Below, one piece after another: positions 22,837-32,067 of a DNA stretch of 64,000 bases. Source of the stretch: Pseudomonas sp. MTM4 (GTDB taxonomy: Bacteria; Pseudomonadota; Gammaproteobacteria; Pseudomonadales; Pseudomonadaceae); contig NZ_CP048411.1 in the NCBI RefSeq assembly GCF_019355055.1, forward strand, positions 1 to 64,000, in the 5' to 3' direction. The first letter of the stretch is position 1, and each line of letters opens with the position of its first letter. A program made the position numbers and the translations under genes. A model generated the notes under the pieces. It had not been told where the DNA came from, ran no database searches, and was given only the letters and a program-made list of their open reading frames with translations.

Positions 22837-23898
22837 TTGGTTAACAAGCTGCGCAAAATCATCCACGTCGATTGCGATTGCTTCTACGCGGCCATCGAGA
22901 TGCGTGACGATCCCAGTCTGGCGAACCGACCTATCGCTGTGGGCGGGCTGGCCGACCGGCGTGGCGTCATTGCCACCTGCAACTACGAAGCACGCGCCTA
23001 CGGTGTACGCTCTGCGATGGCGTCTGGGCATGCACTGAAGCTCTGTCCAGACCTGCTGATCCTTCGGCCCCGTATGGACGCCTATAAGGAAGCCTCGCGC
23101 GAGATCCACGAGATCTTTCGTACCTATACCGATCTTATCGAGCCCCTGTCGCTCGACGAGGCCTTTCTGGACGTGAGCGATTGCGAACACTTCTCCGGCA
23201 GTGCGACACGTATCGCCCAGGATATTCGCCGCCGGGTATGGCAGCAGCTGCGCATCACGGTTTCGGCGGGCGTTGCGCCGAACAAGTTTCTCGCCAAGAT
23301 CGCCAGTGATTGGAACAAGCCTGACGGATTGTTCGTGATTACCCCGGATCAGGTCGAAGACTTCGTGCTGGCGCTACCGGTCGCCAAGTTGCATGGCGTC
23401 GGCCGCGTGACTGCCGAAAAGCTCAAGCGACTGGGCATCCACACCTGCGCGGATCTACGCACCTGGAAGCGCCTGGATCTGGTTCGGGATTTCGGTTCGT
23501 TCGGCGAGCGGCTCTGGGGGCTGGCGCACGGGGTCGATGAGCGCCTGGTTAAAGTTGAAAGACGGCGCCAGTCGGTCAGCGTTGAAAACACCTACGAGCG
23601 CGACCTGCCGGACCTCGCAGCCTGCCTGGAACGATTACCCGAACTGCTCGAAGCACTCGCCGGCCGGATGGCGCGGCTCGACAGTGGATACCGACCGGGC
23701 AAACCCTTCGTCAAACTCAAATTTCACGACTTCACCCAGACGACCTTAGAGCAGGCAGGCGCCGGCCTTGAGCTGGAGAATTACGCTGATCTCGTTGCCG
23801 GCGCCTATGCGCGTGGTAAGCGTCCAGTGCGGCTGATGGGCGTCGGGGTCCGTTTGATTGATCTACGCAACGACTTCATGCAGCTGAGTCTGTTCTAG
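22837..23898 (+). CDS. dinB: DNA polymerase IV (Y-family)
   Basis: This error-prone translesion polymerase has about 353 residues. Landmarks are HVDCDCFYAAIEMRDDP (catalytic Asp), RPIAVGG, the YEARAYGVRSAMASG block, the LDEAFLDVS acidic motif and a C-terminal little-finger domain. No ATG lies close to the conserved start. I place it at TTG 22837, eight bases after AAGG, but a CTG at 22849 is also possible, so the first few residues are uncertain. I found no CTG-N10-CAG LexA box upstream, which is unexpected for this SOS-associated gene. Confidence 0.92.
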   Translation: MVNKLRKIIHVDCDCFYAAIEMRDDPSLANRPIAVGGLADRRGVIATCNYEARAYGVRSAMASGHALKLCPDLLILRPRMDAYKEASREIHEIFRTYTDLIEPLSLDEAFLDVSDCEHFSGSATRIAQDIRRRVWQQLRITVSAGVAPNKFLAKIASDWNKPDGLFVITPDQVEDFVLALPVAKLHGVGRVTAEKLKRLGIHTCADLRTWKRLDLVRDFGSFGERLWGLAHGVDERLVKVERRRQSVSVENTYERDLPDLAACLERLPELLEALAGRMARLDSGYRPGKPFVKLKFHDFTQTTLEQAGAGLELENYADLVAGAYARGKRPVRLMGVGVRLIDLRNDFMQLSLF

Positions 23899-24197
23899 CC
23901 TTCTGCCGCTGGTGGCTCCGTCAATTCAACGGTTTCGTGCGGCACACTTGGCATAAAAGAGGGGTTGCCCCGGCCTGCCTGTACCGAGGTCCCCGAAACT
24001 GGCTGAATAAAGCTATGCATCGCATATGCCAGTTCCGTTTTGGGTATCTGCAATCAACTGATTGGAGGCTGCGTTCGCCAAGGGCCGCGTTCTTGCTGGG
24101 TTTTGGGGTGGCGATATCAAGCTAGTGCGATGGCTGCCTTCGCTCGTTTCGCGCAAATAGAGTGCAACTGCATGCAATTCGCACACTTGTGGCGCAG
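23899..24197. other. Intergenic region, nothing convincing
   Basis: The 299 bases between dinB and the META-domain gene hold two short open frames without family-like sequence or ribosome-binding sites. I see no tRNA, palindrome or promoter that stands out. Confidence 0.5.
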
Positions 24198-24599
24198 TCA
24201 GTTCTGTTCCGGCCAGACGCGGAGCGGGGCGCCTTCAGCTGGCCAGAAGCGCAGCTGATCGATTTTGGATACGTCCCAGCGCTCAACACGGGAAAGCAAA
24301 TCCAGGAACTGCTGTTCCTGCTTCATGATGTGGTCGGCGCACATCTTGCGCGTGCTGCCTACTTCGCTGAAGCGGATCTGCTGACCGTCAAGCTGGTAGT
24401 TGGCGAACCAGTGATTGCAGCCGGCGTTGCCGTAGACGCGGTCTTCGCTGAAGGTCAGCGAGACCGGGTTGCGGCCTACCACGGGGTCTTCGCCGATCCA
24501 TTCGGCGATGTAAGTGACGTCATGCTGCAGGGTGAGCGGGTCGACTGAGCAACCGCTGACAGACAACACGGCAAGGCTGGCCATGATGAACTTGTTCAT
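24198..24599 (-). CDS. META-domain lipoprotein (HslJ-like)
   Basis: This 133-residue protein has a lipoprotein signal peptide (MNKFIMASLAVLSVSGC) and a META/HslJ-like domain, recognised by SLTFSEDRVYGNAGCNHWFANYQLDG. Such proteins are outer-membrane or periplasmic and have been linked to heat shock and novobiocin tolerance in other bacteria; the role here is unknown. Its ATG overlaps the stop of the upstream gene by four bases (24596-24599), so the two are translationally coupled. Confidence 0.82.
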   Translation of the reverse strand: MNKFIMASLAVLSVSGCSVDPLTLQHDVTYIAEWIGEDPVVGRNPVSLTFSEDRVYGNAGCNHWFANYQLDGQQIRFSEVGSTRKMCADHIMKQEQQFLDLLSRVERWDVSKIDQLRFWPAEGAPLRVWPEQN

Positions 24600-25033
24600 T
24601 GTTTGGGCTCCCGGCATGTGGGGCACAGGTGTCGACCGCCGTCGTTCGTCCAGCCCAATTCGCTGATCCGCGCTTCGGCCGCCGGGGCGCGAGCGGCTTC
24701 TCCTTTGGCTGCGTCCACGGCGAATTCGAAATCCAGCTGTTTACCGCAAGCGTCGCAGTCGACCTGCCAGTTAATGATCGCCAGTTCACGAAACACCGGG
24801 CCGCTCGCCACGGCCATCCACTGGCCCGGCGGATTGATCAGGTGTCGAACCTTGTCGACCGTCAGGCGCTGGAAGAGCTCCCGGCTGCCTTTGAGCGTGA
24901 CGATGAGCACGTCGCCCGAGCGGATGTTGCCGCCGTTACCTGTGACCTGATAGCGGCCCGGTGCCAGAGCGCGGCATTCGGTCAGGGTGTGTGCGGGGTT
25001 GAGCAGGTTGTAACGGAAATCGTGTTCGGCCAT
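24596..25033 (-). CDS. Conserved hypothetical protein with two CxxC pairs
   Basis: This 145-residue protein starts MAEHDFRYNLLNPAHTL and has no signal peptide. Two CxxC pairs (CDACG near residue 95, CPTCREPKQ at the C-terminus) suggest one zinc site. The N-terminal half contains GDVLIVTLKGSRELFQ. I do not recognise the family beyond a sense that it is conserved in pseudomonads. It is translationally coupled to the META lipoprotein gene. Confidence 0.75.
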   Translation of the reverse strand: MAEHDFRYNLLNPAHTLTECRALAPGRYQVTGNGGNIRSGDVLIVTLKGSRELFQRLTVDKVRHLINPPGQWMAVASGPVFRELAIINWQVDCDACGKQLDFEFAVDAAKGEAARAPAAEARISELGWTNDGGRHLCPTCREPKQ

Positions 25034-25220
25034 GACTCGCGATCGACTGGAATGAGGGGGCTTTTGCGGCGGGCCGTAATGCTAGCACGCTAGTTGAGCA
25101 GAGGCTGCGCTGGACGAGGCAAAGTAATCGAGCAATCCGGTTTTCCGATGCGTTGCTGGGCAATCGGTCTAAGGCACGGCGAGCGGGGCTCCGGCAGCAA
25201 GGTCGTCTGCCGCTTTACCC

Positions 25221-25265
25221 CAGCCCTCTCCCCGGAGGGGAGAGGGGGCGAACCGAGTGGTTGCT
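25221..25265. repeat. 45-bp palindromic repeat, copy 1
   Basis: The unit begins CAGCCCTCTCCCC, folds back through GGGGAGAGGG and ends ACCGAGTGGTTGCT. A copy of identical length with a few substitutions lies 80 bases further on in the same orientation. Similar CCCTCTCC/GGAGAGGG palindromes are common intergenic elements in many proteobacteria. Confidence 0.8.
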
Positions 25266-25345
25266 GTCTTTTTGGAGGGCGGGGAGCCAGGGTTACGCGG
25301 CCTGGGGGCTGTTTTCGGCGGCGAGACTCGCCATTCCCCTCATAT

Positions 25346-25390
25346 CAGCCCTCTCCCGGATGGGGAGAGGGAGCTGACCGAGTGGTTGCT
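25346..25390. repeat. 45-bp palindromic repeat, copy 2
   Basis: Direct repeat of the element at 25221-25265. The stem CCCTCTCCC / GGGGAGAGGG and the tail ACCGAGTGGTTGCT are conserved; changes are concentrated in the loop and the bases between stem and tail. Confidence 0.8.
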
Positions 25391-25471
25391 AGGCTGCTTT
25401 AGGCTGGCCATTGTTGGCCATAAAGAATCCAAACCATGAGCACCGATGCCCAACCAGATTCAATCAGATAG

Positions 25472-26266
25472 TTACGGATGGGTATCGGCAAAAGTCTCGT
25501 CGAGAAAACGCTGCATGTCCTTCCAGGAGCGCTCGTCGGCCGCCTTGTTGTACGCCACGTCGACACCTTTTTCCTGAAACTTGTCGGCTCCGGGGTTGGT
25601 GAATCCGTGTTTTGCGCCAGGCAGGTTGACGAAGCGGTAGTCGGCGCCGGCTTTGACCATTTCTGCATTCAGTGCTGCTACGTCATCAACACTGACCATG
25701 CTGTCTTCGCTGCCGTGCTCGACCAGTACGCGAGCTTTGACGCTGCCTGGGACGGCACGGGTTTGCGTGGCCAGCGCGCCGTGGAAGCTGACGACGCCAA
25801 CGAGCGGCGCGCCCTGGCGTGCCATGTCCAGCACTACCTTGCCACCAAAGCAGTAGCCGACCGCGGCGAGTTTTGCGGCGTCGGTTTGCTGTTGCTGCTT
25901 GAGCAGGTCCAGGCCGGCGTTGAAGCGGCCCTTGGCGGCGTCGGCATCGGCCAAGGCGGCCTGCATGAAACTCATGGCGTTCTTGGGATGCTCGGTGTTC
26001 TTGCCTTCACCGTACATGTCGATCGCCAGCGCGCTGTAGCCTAGCTCGGCCAAATCTCGAGCGCGGCTTTTGGCGTAGTCGTTGAGGCCCCACCATTCAT
26101 GCACCACCACGACGCCCGGGCGCTTGCCTTCAATGGCGTCGTCATAAGCGTAATAGCCGATCATCTCGGTGCCGTCGGCGGCGGTATAGGGAATTTCCTG
26201 AGTCTGGATTTCGGCTTGAGCGGAGGCGCTGGCGGCCATCAGCGCGCCGAGCAGGCAATAGCGCAT
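25472..26266 (-). CDS. Dienelactone hydrolase family protein, exported
   Basis: This 264-residue alpha/beta hydrolase has a signal peptide (MRYCLLGALMAASASAQA) and the DLH catalytic set: Cys in VGYCFGGK, Asp in HGSEDSMVS and His in GAKHGFTN. The natural substrate is unknown; true dienelactone hydrolysis is unlikely for exported members without ring-cleavage genes nearby. The ATG at 26266 has CAAGGAGTTCTCTC upstream; the longer frame upstream is arginine-rich and not conserved. Confidence 0.87.
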   Translation of the reverse strand: MRYCLLGALMAASASAQAEIQTQEIPYTAADGTEMIGYYAYDDAIEGKRPGVVVVHEWWGLNDYAKSRARDLAELGYSALAIDMYGEGKNTEHPKNAMSFMQAALADADAAKGRFNAGLDLLKQQQQTDAAKLAAVGYCFGGKVVLDMARQGAPLVGVVSFHGALATQTRAVPGSVKARVLVEHGSEDSMVSVDDVAALNAEMVKAGADYRFVNLPGAKHGFTNPGADKFQEKGVDVAYNKAADERSWKDMQRFLDETFADTHP

Positions 26267-26406
26267 GAGAGAACTCCTTGTTATGGCAACGTCGATTGAT
26301 AGCCGTCGTTCGACTCGCCTGCAACCCGGTCGTTCAGGTGTAGCGAAGGGCGTTAGATGTGGAGGAACAGAGCCGGCGCGACCCTGAGGGCCGCGCCGGA
26401 TCGTGT

Positions 26407-27003
26407 TTACCAGCCCGGCACGCCGTGCATGTCCGGCAGCCGGTGGGCGATGCCCTTGTGGCAATCGATACAGGTGGCTTCGCCGTTGGCCAGGGCAGTG
26501 GAGTGGAACTGCGATGCGCGGGCGGACTGCCGTGTAAAGTCCATGTAGTCGAAATCGTGGCAGTTACGGCACTCCAGCGAGTCATTCGCTTTCAGACGAC
26601 GCCATTCGCGTTCGGCCATTTCACGGCGCATGCCGAGAAATTTCTCCCGGGTGTTGATGGTGCCGAAGATCTTGCCCCAGACCTCCTTGGACGCCTGCAT
26701 CTTGCGTGCGATCTTGTCCGTCCATTCATGGGGAACATGGCAGTCCGGGCAGGTGGCGCGCACGCCCGAGCGGTTGGTGTAGTGAATGGTGTCCTTGATC
26801 TCCATGTACACGTTGTCTTCCATTTCGTGGCAGGAGATGCAGAACGCCTCGGTGTTGGTCACTTCCAGCGCGGTGTTGAATCCGCCCCAGAAGATGATGC
26901 CGGCGATGAACCCGCCAAGCGTCAGCGCGCCTAGGCTGTAATGCACGCTCGGGCGGCGCAGAACCGTCCAGTATTTTTTGAGAAACGACAGTATCGACTT
27001 CAT
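26407..27003 (-). CDS. napC: Tetrahaem quinol dehydrogenase NapC
   Basis: NapC is a membrane-anchored c-type cytochrome that oxidises quinol and passes electrons to NapAB in the periplasm. The 198-residue protein has one N-terminal helix (about residues 24-41) and four CxxCH haem sites: CISCH 55-59, CPDCH 85-89, CRNCH 145-149 and CIDCH 178-182. This is the NapC/NirT architecture. It is the last gene of napEDABC, 10 bases after napB. Confidence 0.96.
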   Translation of the reverse strand: MKSILSFLKKYWTVLRRPSVHYSLGALTLGGFIAGIIFWGGFNTALEVTNTEAFCISCHEMEDNVYMEIKDTIHYTNRSGVRATCPDCHVPHEWTDKIARKMQASKEVWGKIFGTINTREKFLGMRREMAEREWRRLKANDSLECRNCHDFDYMDFTRQSARASQFHSTALANGEATCIDCHKGIAHRLPDMHGVPGW

Positions 27004-27013
27004 CCAGGCGTCC

Positions 27014-27496
27014 TCACTGTTCGTTCTGTTGGTTTTCGCGATAGAGCAACTCGTCGATGTTCTCGAAGTCGTTCTGCACCAGCGGTTTCACATCGTGCTG
27101 CACCACATGGCACTGGGTGCAGAAATAGCGGCGAGGGGCGACGGTGCCTAACGTCTGGCTGTCGCGATCCGTGAAATGCGTGATGCTGATCATCGGCGCC
27201 TGAGTGCGTGCGCTGTTGGCGCGGCTGTGGCATGACAGGCATTTGTTGCTGTTGACGTCGACCTGGTAGCCACGAATCGTGTGCGGAATGGTCGGCGGCT
27301 GCTCGGGGTAGTTGCGCTCGCGCTTGAGGTCCTTGTTTTCCTCGTCCTTGAGTGGCGGCGGGGTGAATTCCTGGGTGATGGTGCCGCCTGGGCGCCGGCC
27401 GTCCGGCGCGGGGGCGTCCAGTGGGTAGTTCGGCTCGGCGGCGATGGCCAGGCCAAACACCGTGAGGAGCGTCAAAGGCAGTAAGCGAAATTTCAT
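27014..27496 (-). CDS. napB: Dihaem cytochrome c NapB
   Basis: NapB is the small electron-transfer subunit of periplasmic nitrate reductase. The 160-residue precursor has a Sec signal peptide ([20 protein letters not shown]) and two CxxCH haem sites, CLSCH 86-90 and CTQCH 126-130. The ATG at 27496 is chosen because it begins the signal peptide, 11 bases after the napA stop, although the frame is open 16 codons further. Confidence 0.95.
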   Translation of the reverse strand: MKFRLLPLTLLTVFGLAIAAEPNYPLDAPAPDGRRPGGTITQEFTPPPLKDEENKDLKRERNYPEQPPTIPHTIRGYQVDVNSNKCLSCHSRANSARTQAPMISITHFTDRDSQTLGTVAPRRYFCTQCHVVQHDVKPLVQNDFENIDELLYRENQQNEQ

Positions 27497-27507
27497 GGCG
27501 ACTCTCC

Positions 27508-30012
27508 TCAGGCGATGCTGACCACTTCGATTTTCACGGCGCATTTCTTGTAGTCGGTTTGCTTGGAGATCGGGTCGGTTGCGTCGAGGGTGACCTTGTT
27601 GATCAGCTTGTTGGCATCGAAGAAGGGCACGAAGATCAATCCCTTCGGCGGCTTGTTGCGGCCCCGGGTTTCGACGCGAGCCTGCATCTCGCCGCGCCGA
27701 CTGATGACCTTGACCACGCTGCCACGACGCGCCTTGAGGTCGCGTGCGTCATCGGGATGCATGTACACCAATGCATCGGGAACCGCCTGGTGCAGTTCGT
27801 CGACGCGCTGAGTCATGCTGCCGGTGTGCCAGTGCTCCAGCACGCGGCCGGTGCTGAGCCAGAATGGATAATCCTCGTCAGGTATCTCCGCCGGGACCTC
27901 GTAGGGCAGGGCGAAGATGATCGCCTTCTTGTCTGGATAGCCATAGAACTGCACCCCGGTGCCTTTTTCGACGTAGGGGTCGTAGCCTTCCCGGTAACGC
28001 CAGCGGGTTTCTTCACCGTTTACCACGGGCCAGCGCAGGCCCCGCTCCTGGTGATAGCGATCGAAGTCCGCCAGGTCATGGGCATGGCCGCGGCCGAACT
28101 CGGCGTATTCCTCGAATAGGCCCTTCTGTACGTAGAAGCCGTACTCTTCCGACTCCTTGTTGCGGTAGCCCTCTTCGATATCCGAAGTGGGGAAGCGATC
28201 AACCTTGCCGTTTTTGAACAGCACATCGAAAAGCGTCTTGCCTTTGAGATCCGGGGCCTTGGCGAGCAGATCGGCCGGCCATACCTCATCGGTGGTGAAG
28301 CGTTTGGAAAACTCCATCAGCTGCCACAAGTCCGAGCGTGCTTCGCCCGGCGCGTTGACCAGTTGGTGCCAGAAATGAGTGCGGCGTTCGGCGTTGCCGT
28401 AGGCACCTTCCTTTTCCACCCACATGGCCGCCGGCAGGATGAGATCGGCCGCTTGGGCCGATACCGTCGGATAGACATCGGAAACAACGATGAAGGTTTC
28501 CGGATTGCGCCAACCGGGCAGCGTTTCCTGCATCAGATTCGGGCCGGCCTGCATGTTGTTGGAGGCCTGGGTCCAGTAAACCTTGAGGCCGCCATCCTTC
28601 AGTTCACGGCTTTGTTGCACAGCATGGAAGCCGGGTTTCTCCTGGATGGCGCCTTCTGGCAGCTTCCAGATTTTTTCGGTGGTGGCGCGGTGTTTCGGAT
28701 TGGTGACCACCATGTCCGCAGGCAGGCGATGGGAAAAGGTCCCCACCTCCCGCGCGGTGCCGCACGCCGAGGGCTGGCCGGTGAGCGAAAAGGGACTGTT
28801 ACCCGGCTCGCTGATCTTTCCGGTGAGCAAGTGGATGTTGTAAATCATGTTGTTCGCCCAGACACCCCGGGTGTGCTGGTTGAAGCCCATGGTCCAGAAC
28901 GACATCACCTTGGTCTTCGGATCGGCATACAGCTCGGCCAATGCTTTCAGGCGCTCGGCGGGGACGCCCGATTCGTGGGCGGCGTGTTCGAGGGTGTAGG
29001 GTTTGAGGAACTCGGCGTAGTCCTCGAAGCTGATATCGGTCCAGCTGGCCGCTACTGCGGCGTTTTCGGCCTTCAGCTCGCGCGGATCGGTGGGGCGCAG
29101 GCCGTAACCGATGTTGGTGGCGCCCTTGGCGAACCGGGTGTGGTTCTTGATGAAGTCCTGATTGACCGCGCCGCTCTGGATGATGTGGTTGGCGATGTAG
29201 TTGAGGATCACCAGATCGGTCTGCGGATTGAACACCATCGGGATGTCGGCCAGATCGAAGCTGCGGTGCTCGAAGGTCGACATCACCGCGACCTTGACGT
29301 GCGGCGCGCTGAGCCGGCGGTCAGTGACTCGGGTCCAGAGCACCGGGTGCATCTCGGCCATGTTCGAGCCCCAGAGCACGAAGGCATCGGCCGCTTCGAT
29401 GTCGTCATAGCAGCCCATGGGCTCGTCCATGCCGAAGGTCCGCATGAAGCCTACCGCCGCCGACGCCATGCAGTGACGGGCATTGGGGTCGAGGTTGTTG
29501 GAACGGAAGCCCGCCTTCATCAATTTGTTGGCCGCGTAGCCTTCCCACACGGTCCACTGGCCGGAGCCGAACATGCCGATGGAGCTCGGGCCGCTCTCCC
29601 TGAGCGCCGCCTTGTACTTCTCCTCCATGACGTCGAAGGCCTGTTCCCAGCTGACCGGCTGGAATTCGCCCTGCTTGTCGTACTGCCCATCTTTCATGCG
29701 TAATAACGGCTGCGTCAGACGATCGGAGCCATACATGATCTTGGACAGAAAGTAGCCCTTGACGCAGTTGATGCCGCGATTAACCTCGGCCTTCACGTCG
29801 CCATGGGTGGCCACGACACGATCCCCGGCAGTGGCGACCATCACACCGCAACCGGTGCCGCAGAAGCGGCAGGGCGCCTTGTTCCATTGAAGGTTGGTGA
29901 CCTCCGGATTGGTGATCAGGTTGCTGGCGCTGGTGGCGATCGGCAGTCCCGCCACGCTGGCCGCTATGGCCGCAGCATTGGCCTTGGCAAATTGACGTCG
30001 TGTGAGGCTCAT
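27508..30012 (-). CDS. napA: Periplasmic nitrate reductase catalytic subunit NapA
   Basis: NapA reduces nitrate to nitrite at a molybdenum bis-MGD centre. The 834-residue precursor has a twin-arginine signal (SLTRRQFAK) for folded export, a [4Fe-4S] motif with Cys48, Cys51, Cys55 and Cys83, and the Mo-ligating Cys181 in ARHCMASA. Family length and domains appear intact. Its ATG overlaps the napD stop by four bases (30009-30012). Molybdate for the cofactor could be supplied by modABC, encoded at 53.8-56.3 kb. Confidence 0.97.
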   Translation of the reverse strand: MSLTRRQFAKANAAAIAASVAGLPIATSASNLITNPEVTNLQWNKAPCRFCGTGCGVMVATAGDRVVATHGDVKAEVNRGINCVKGYFLSKIMYGSDRLTQPLLRMKDGQYDKQGEFQPVSWEQAFDVMEEKYKAALRESGPSSIGMFGSGQWTVWEGYAANKLMKAGFRSNNLDPNARHCMASAAVGFMRTFGMDEPMGCYDDIEAADAFVLWGSNMAEMHPVLWTRVTDRRLSAPHVKVAVMSTFEHRSFDLADIPMVFNPQTDLVILNYIANHIIQSGAVNQDFIKNHTRFAKGATNIGYGLRPTDPRELKAENAAVAASWTDISFEDYAEFLKPYTLEHAAHESGVPAERLKALAELYADPKTKVMSFWTMGFNQHTRGVWANNMIYNIHLLTGKISEPGNSPFSLTGQPSACGTAREVGTFSHRLPADMVVTNPKHRATTEKIWKLPEGAIQEKPGFHAVQQSRELKDGGLKVYWTQASNNMQAGPNLMQETLPGWRNPETFIVVSDVYPTVSAQAADLILPAAMWVEKEGAYGNAERRTHFWHQLVNAPGEARSDLWQLMEFSKRFTTDEVWPADLLAKAPDLKGKTLFDVLFKNGKVDRFPTSDIEEGYRNKESEEYGFYVQKGLFEEYAEFGRGHAHDLADFDRYHQERGLRWPVVNGEETRWRYREGYDPYVEKGTGVQFYGYPDKKAIIFALPYEVPAEIPDEDYPFWLSTGRVLEHWHTGSMTQRVDELHQAVPDALVYMHPDDARDLKARRGSVVKVISRRGEMQARVETRGRNKPPKGLIFVPFFDANKLINKVTLDATDPISKQTDYKKCAVKIEVVSIA

Positions 30013-30269
30013 TCAGGCTCTCCTTCGGGTGAGAGGAGTTCGTGGTAAATCAGGGCGGCATTGAGAACGCCGGGTATTTGTTGGATATGGCTGATCGTGT
30101 CGAGGATCCGGCTTTCATGTTCGGCTTCGAGGACCACGACCAGTTTCCCCGCTGCACTCTCTTGATGCAGTTCGGTTCCGGGCAATAACACCAGGTTTCT
30201 TTTCACGGCTTCCAGCAGCTCGGCGCGGCAATGCACGAGCAAACTGGCGATATGCAGGGCGTTATTCAT
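30009..30269 (-). CDS. napD: NapA signal-peptide-binding chaperone NapD
   Basis: NapD binds the twin-arginine signal of NapA and holds it back until cofactor insertion is complete. The 86-residue ferredoxin-fold protein begins [17 protein letters not shown] and contains [18 protein letters not shown]. It overlaps napA by four bases, as expected for tightly coupled chaperone and client, and lies 76 bases after napE. Confidence 0.93.
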   Translation of the reverse strand: MNNALHIASLLVHCRAELLEAVKRNLVLLPGTELHQESAAGKLVVVLEAEHESRILDTISHIQQIPGVLNAALIYHELLSPEGEPE

Positions 30270-30345
30270 TGTTTTAGGTAAGGCTCCGCCTACATTGAAA
30301 CTGCAAGCTAAAAGAGGACTGTTAAGGTCAGGTTAGTGCCGGTGG

Positions 30346-30528
30346 TCAACTCGGCGGGCCGGGTGGTCCGAAGACGACCAGCTGGCTTATCCAGACGATG
30401 AAGCCGTACCCAGCGACGATCACGACGCTTAGCAGGGGGAACAGGAAGACCAGCAGAAATACGAACAGTCGTGTTTCGTCTGGCTTGCTTATAAGGGCGG
30501 GATCGGTGTCGTGCGGCACTGCGTTCAC
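30346..30528 (-). CDS. napE: NapE, small membrane protein of the nap operon
   Basis: This 60-residue protein has a hydrophilic N-terminus and one or two membrane helices (FVFLLVFLFPLLSVVIVAGYGFIVW), the usual form of NapE. Its biochemical role is unknown. It is the first gene of napEDABC. The ATG at 30528 is preceded by AAAAGGTGAACGC on the minus strand. Confidence 0.9.
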   Translation of the reverse strand: MNAVPHDTDPALISKPDETRLFVFLLVFLFPLLSVVIVAGYGFIVWISQLVVFGPPGPPS

Positions 30529-30627
30529 CTTTTCTTCGACTGTGTATGGAGTCTAGGAAGCGCCAATGGCTTATTCAAAGTCGCCCGTCGATAAACGACA
30601 GGCTAATAAGCGCTAATCACAGTTGTT

Positions 30628-30641
30628 TTGACCTGGCTCAA
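30628..30641. promoter_or_regulatory. Anr/FNR-like site upstream of napE
   Basis: TTGACCTGGCTCAA matches the TTGA-N6-TCAA half-site spacing of the FNR/Anr/Dnr consensus, with the central T and A replaced by C and C. It is about 106 bases before the napE start codon, a plausible distance for activation of a promoter with a leader. Oxygen-dependent control of nap by such a regulator is inference. Confidence 0.45.
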
Positions 30642-30705
30642 CAATAAGGTTCGGTGCGCGGAAAGCGTTGCATCATCTGAGCGATATACGGCCGAAACTC
30701 AAAGT

Positions 30706-30735
30706 CTTGTTTCGTTGCGACTGCGACGAAACAAG
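30706..30735. promoter_or_regulatory. Strong dyad between nap and the MFS transporter gene
   Basis: CTTGTTTCGTTGC and GCGACGAAACAAG form a 13-bp arm pair (one G-T) around a 4-base centre. It lies 140 bases before the MFS start and 180 before napE, away from any gene end, so an operator for an unknown regulator, or an RNA hairpin, is likelier than a terminator. Confidence 0.5.
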
Positions 30736-30875
30736 TTTGAACATCTAGCGTTGATATATGACCGCTTGTGCCTTTATCTGGCCAGGGTGTGGCTGCGTAG
30801 CATCTGTATGGCTGTGTGGTAGGCTGCGCCGCTTTTTCTGCTCGTTCCGCCGGTGACGGATGTAGGAATAAACGC

Positions 30876-32063
30876 ATGCTTCCTGACTCGCTCGCTCATG
30901 ATCATCTCAAGCGCGGGACCGCTGCTTATCGCCGCGCCACGCTGGCATTGTTCTGCGCCGGTTTCGCCACCTTCGCCATGCTTTATTGCGTGCAGCCTTT
31001 ATTACCGCTGTTGGCGTCGCAGTTCTCCGTATCAGCTGCCGTCAGCAGCCTGGCGTTGTCGTTGACGACCTTGACACTGGCGCTCTCCCTGCTGATCTCC
31101 GGAAGCCTGGCTGAAAGCTGGGGTCGCAAGCCGGTCATGGCGCTGGCACTGGCCTTGGCTTGCCTGCTTGGCCTCGCCTGCGTAGCGGTGGAGTCCTGGA
31201 CGCTGCTGCTCGTGCTGCGAGCGTTGCTGGGGCTGGCGCTCAGCGGATTGCCGGCCTTGGCGATGGCTTACGTCGGTGAGGAATTCGATCCCGAGTCGTT
31301 GCCCGCCGCGATGGGCTTGTACATCGGCGGGACCGCTCTAGGCGGCCTGCTGGGCAGATTGCTGTCGGGGCTGTTGAGCGACATCGGCGGTTGGCCATTG
31401 GCGCTGGGCGGGATAGCAGGATTAGGGCTGCTGGCGCTGGGATCGTTCATCTGGCTATTGCCAGCGTCGCGACATTTCAAGCCTCAGCCGTTATCGCTGC
31501 GCGCACTTCTGGACAACTTCGCTCGACATCTGGGCAACCCGATTCTGCGCAACCTGTTTCTGCAGGCGTTTCTGCTGATGGGCGGTTTCGTCGCGCTGTT
31601 CAACTACATCGGCTTCCGTCTGGCAGGGGCGCCGTTCGGCCTATCTTCGACGGTGATCGGCCTGCTATTCATTGTCTATCTAGCGGGAATCTTCAGTGCG
31701 GGTTGGGCAGGGCGACTGGTGCCGCGGTTGGGGGCCAAGACGGTCCTGCAATGCGGCGTCGGGCTAATGTTGCTGGGTGTCGGCTTGTGCGCAACGCCCT
31801 GGCTGGTCGCGATCATCGTCGGGCTGGCGCTGTTCACGCTCGGTTTTTTTGCCGCACATGCTGTCGCCAGCGGCCAGGTTGGCGTGCACGCCAATGGTGC
31901 CAAGGCGCAGGCATCGGCGCAGTATCTATGCGCCTATTATTTGGGCTCAAGCGTGGTGGGCTATGCGGCCGGTTACGTCTGGGAGCACGCCGGCTGGCTA
32001 CCGCTGATGGCGGTACTCGCTGCGCTATTCGTGTTGGCCGCCTGGCGTGCCGGGCGTCTGTAG
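30876..32063 (+). CDS. Major facilitator superfamily transporter
   Basis: This 395-residue permease has about twelve membrane segments and the MFS signature between helices 2 and 3 (GSLAESWGRKPVMAL). It resembles the arabinose-efflux/YnfM branch of proton-driven exporters; the substrate is unknown. The ATG at 30876 follows TAGGAATAAACGC. It is convergent with the sprT-like gene, with four bases between stops. Confidence 0.88.
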   Translation: MLPDSLAHDHLKRGTAAYRRATLALFCAGFATFAMLYCVQPLLPLLASQFSVSAAVSSLALSLTTLTLALSLLISGSLAESWGRKPVMALALALACLLGLACVAVESWTLLLVLRALLGLALSGLPALAMAYVGEEFDPESLPAAMGLYIGGTALGGLLGRLLSGLLSDIGGWPLALGGIAGLGLLALGSFIWLLPASRHFKPQPLSLRALLDNFARHLGNPILRNLFLQAFLLMGGFVALFNYIGFRLAGAPFGLSSTVIGLLFIVYLAGIFSAGWAGRLVPRLGAKTVLQCGVGLMLLGVGLCATPWLVAIIVGLALFTLGFFAAHAVASGQVGVHANGAKAQASAQYLCAYYLGSSVVGYAAGYVWEHAGWLPLMAVLAALFVLAAWRAGRL

Positions 32064-32067
32064 ACGG

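Larger units (their letters stand above)
25034..25471. other. Intergenic region with a duplicated palindromic repeat
   Basis: Apart from the two 45-base repeats annotated separately, these 438 bases hold no supportable gene. Open frames here are short and lack ribosome-binding sites. Confidence 0.55.
30529..30875. promoter_or_regulatory. Divergent regulatory region between napE and the MFS gene
   Basis: This 347-base region separates two divergently transcribed units. It contains an Anr/FNR-like site (30628-30641) and a long perfect-type dyad (30706-30735), listed separately. No additional gene is supported. Confidence 0.6.

Noticed and set aside
23937-24125. 62-codon open frame after dinB
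   Set aside because: No ribosome-binding site, no recognisable sequence and low codon preference.
25221-25390. CRISPR-like array from the two 45-base repeats
   Set aside because: Only two units, palindromic and dispersed-element-like, with no cas genes nearby.
28363-29703. 446-codon open frame on the plus strand opposite napA
   Set aside because: napA on the minus strand has full motif content and start/stop context; long antisense frames are expected in GC-rich coding DNA, and the translated sequence matches no family and has no ribosome-binding site.
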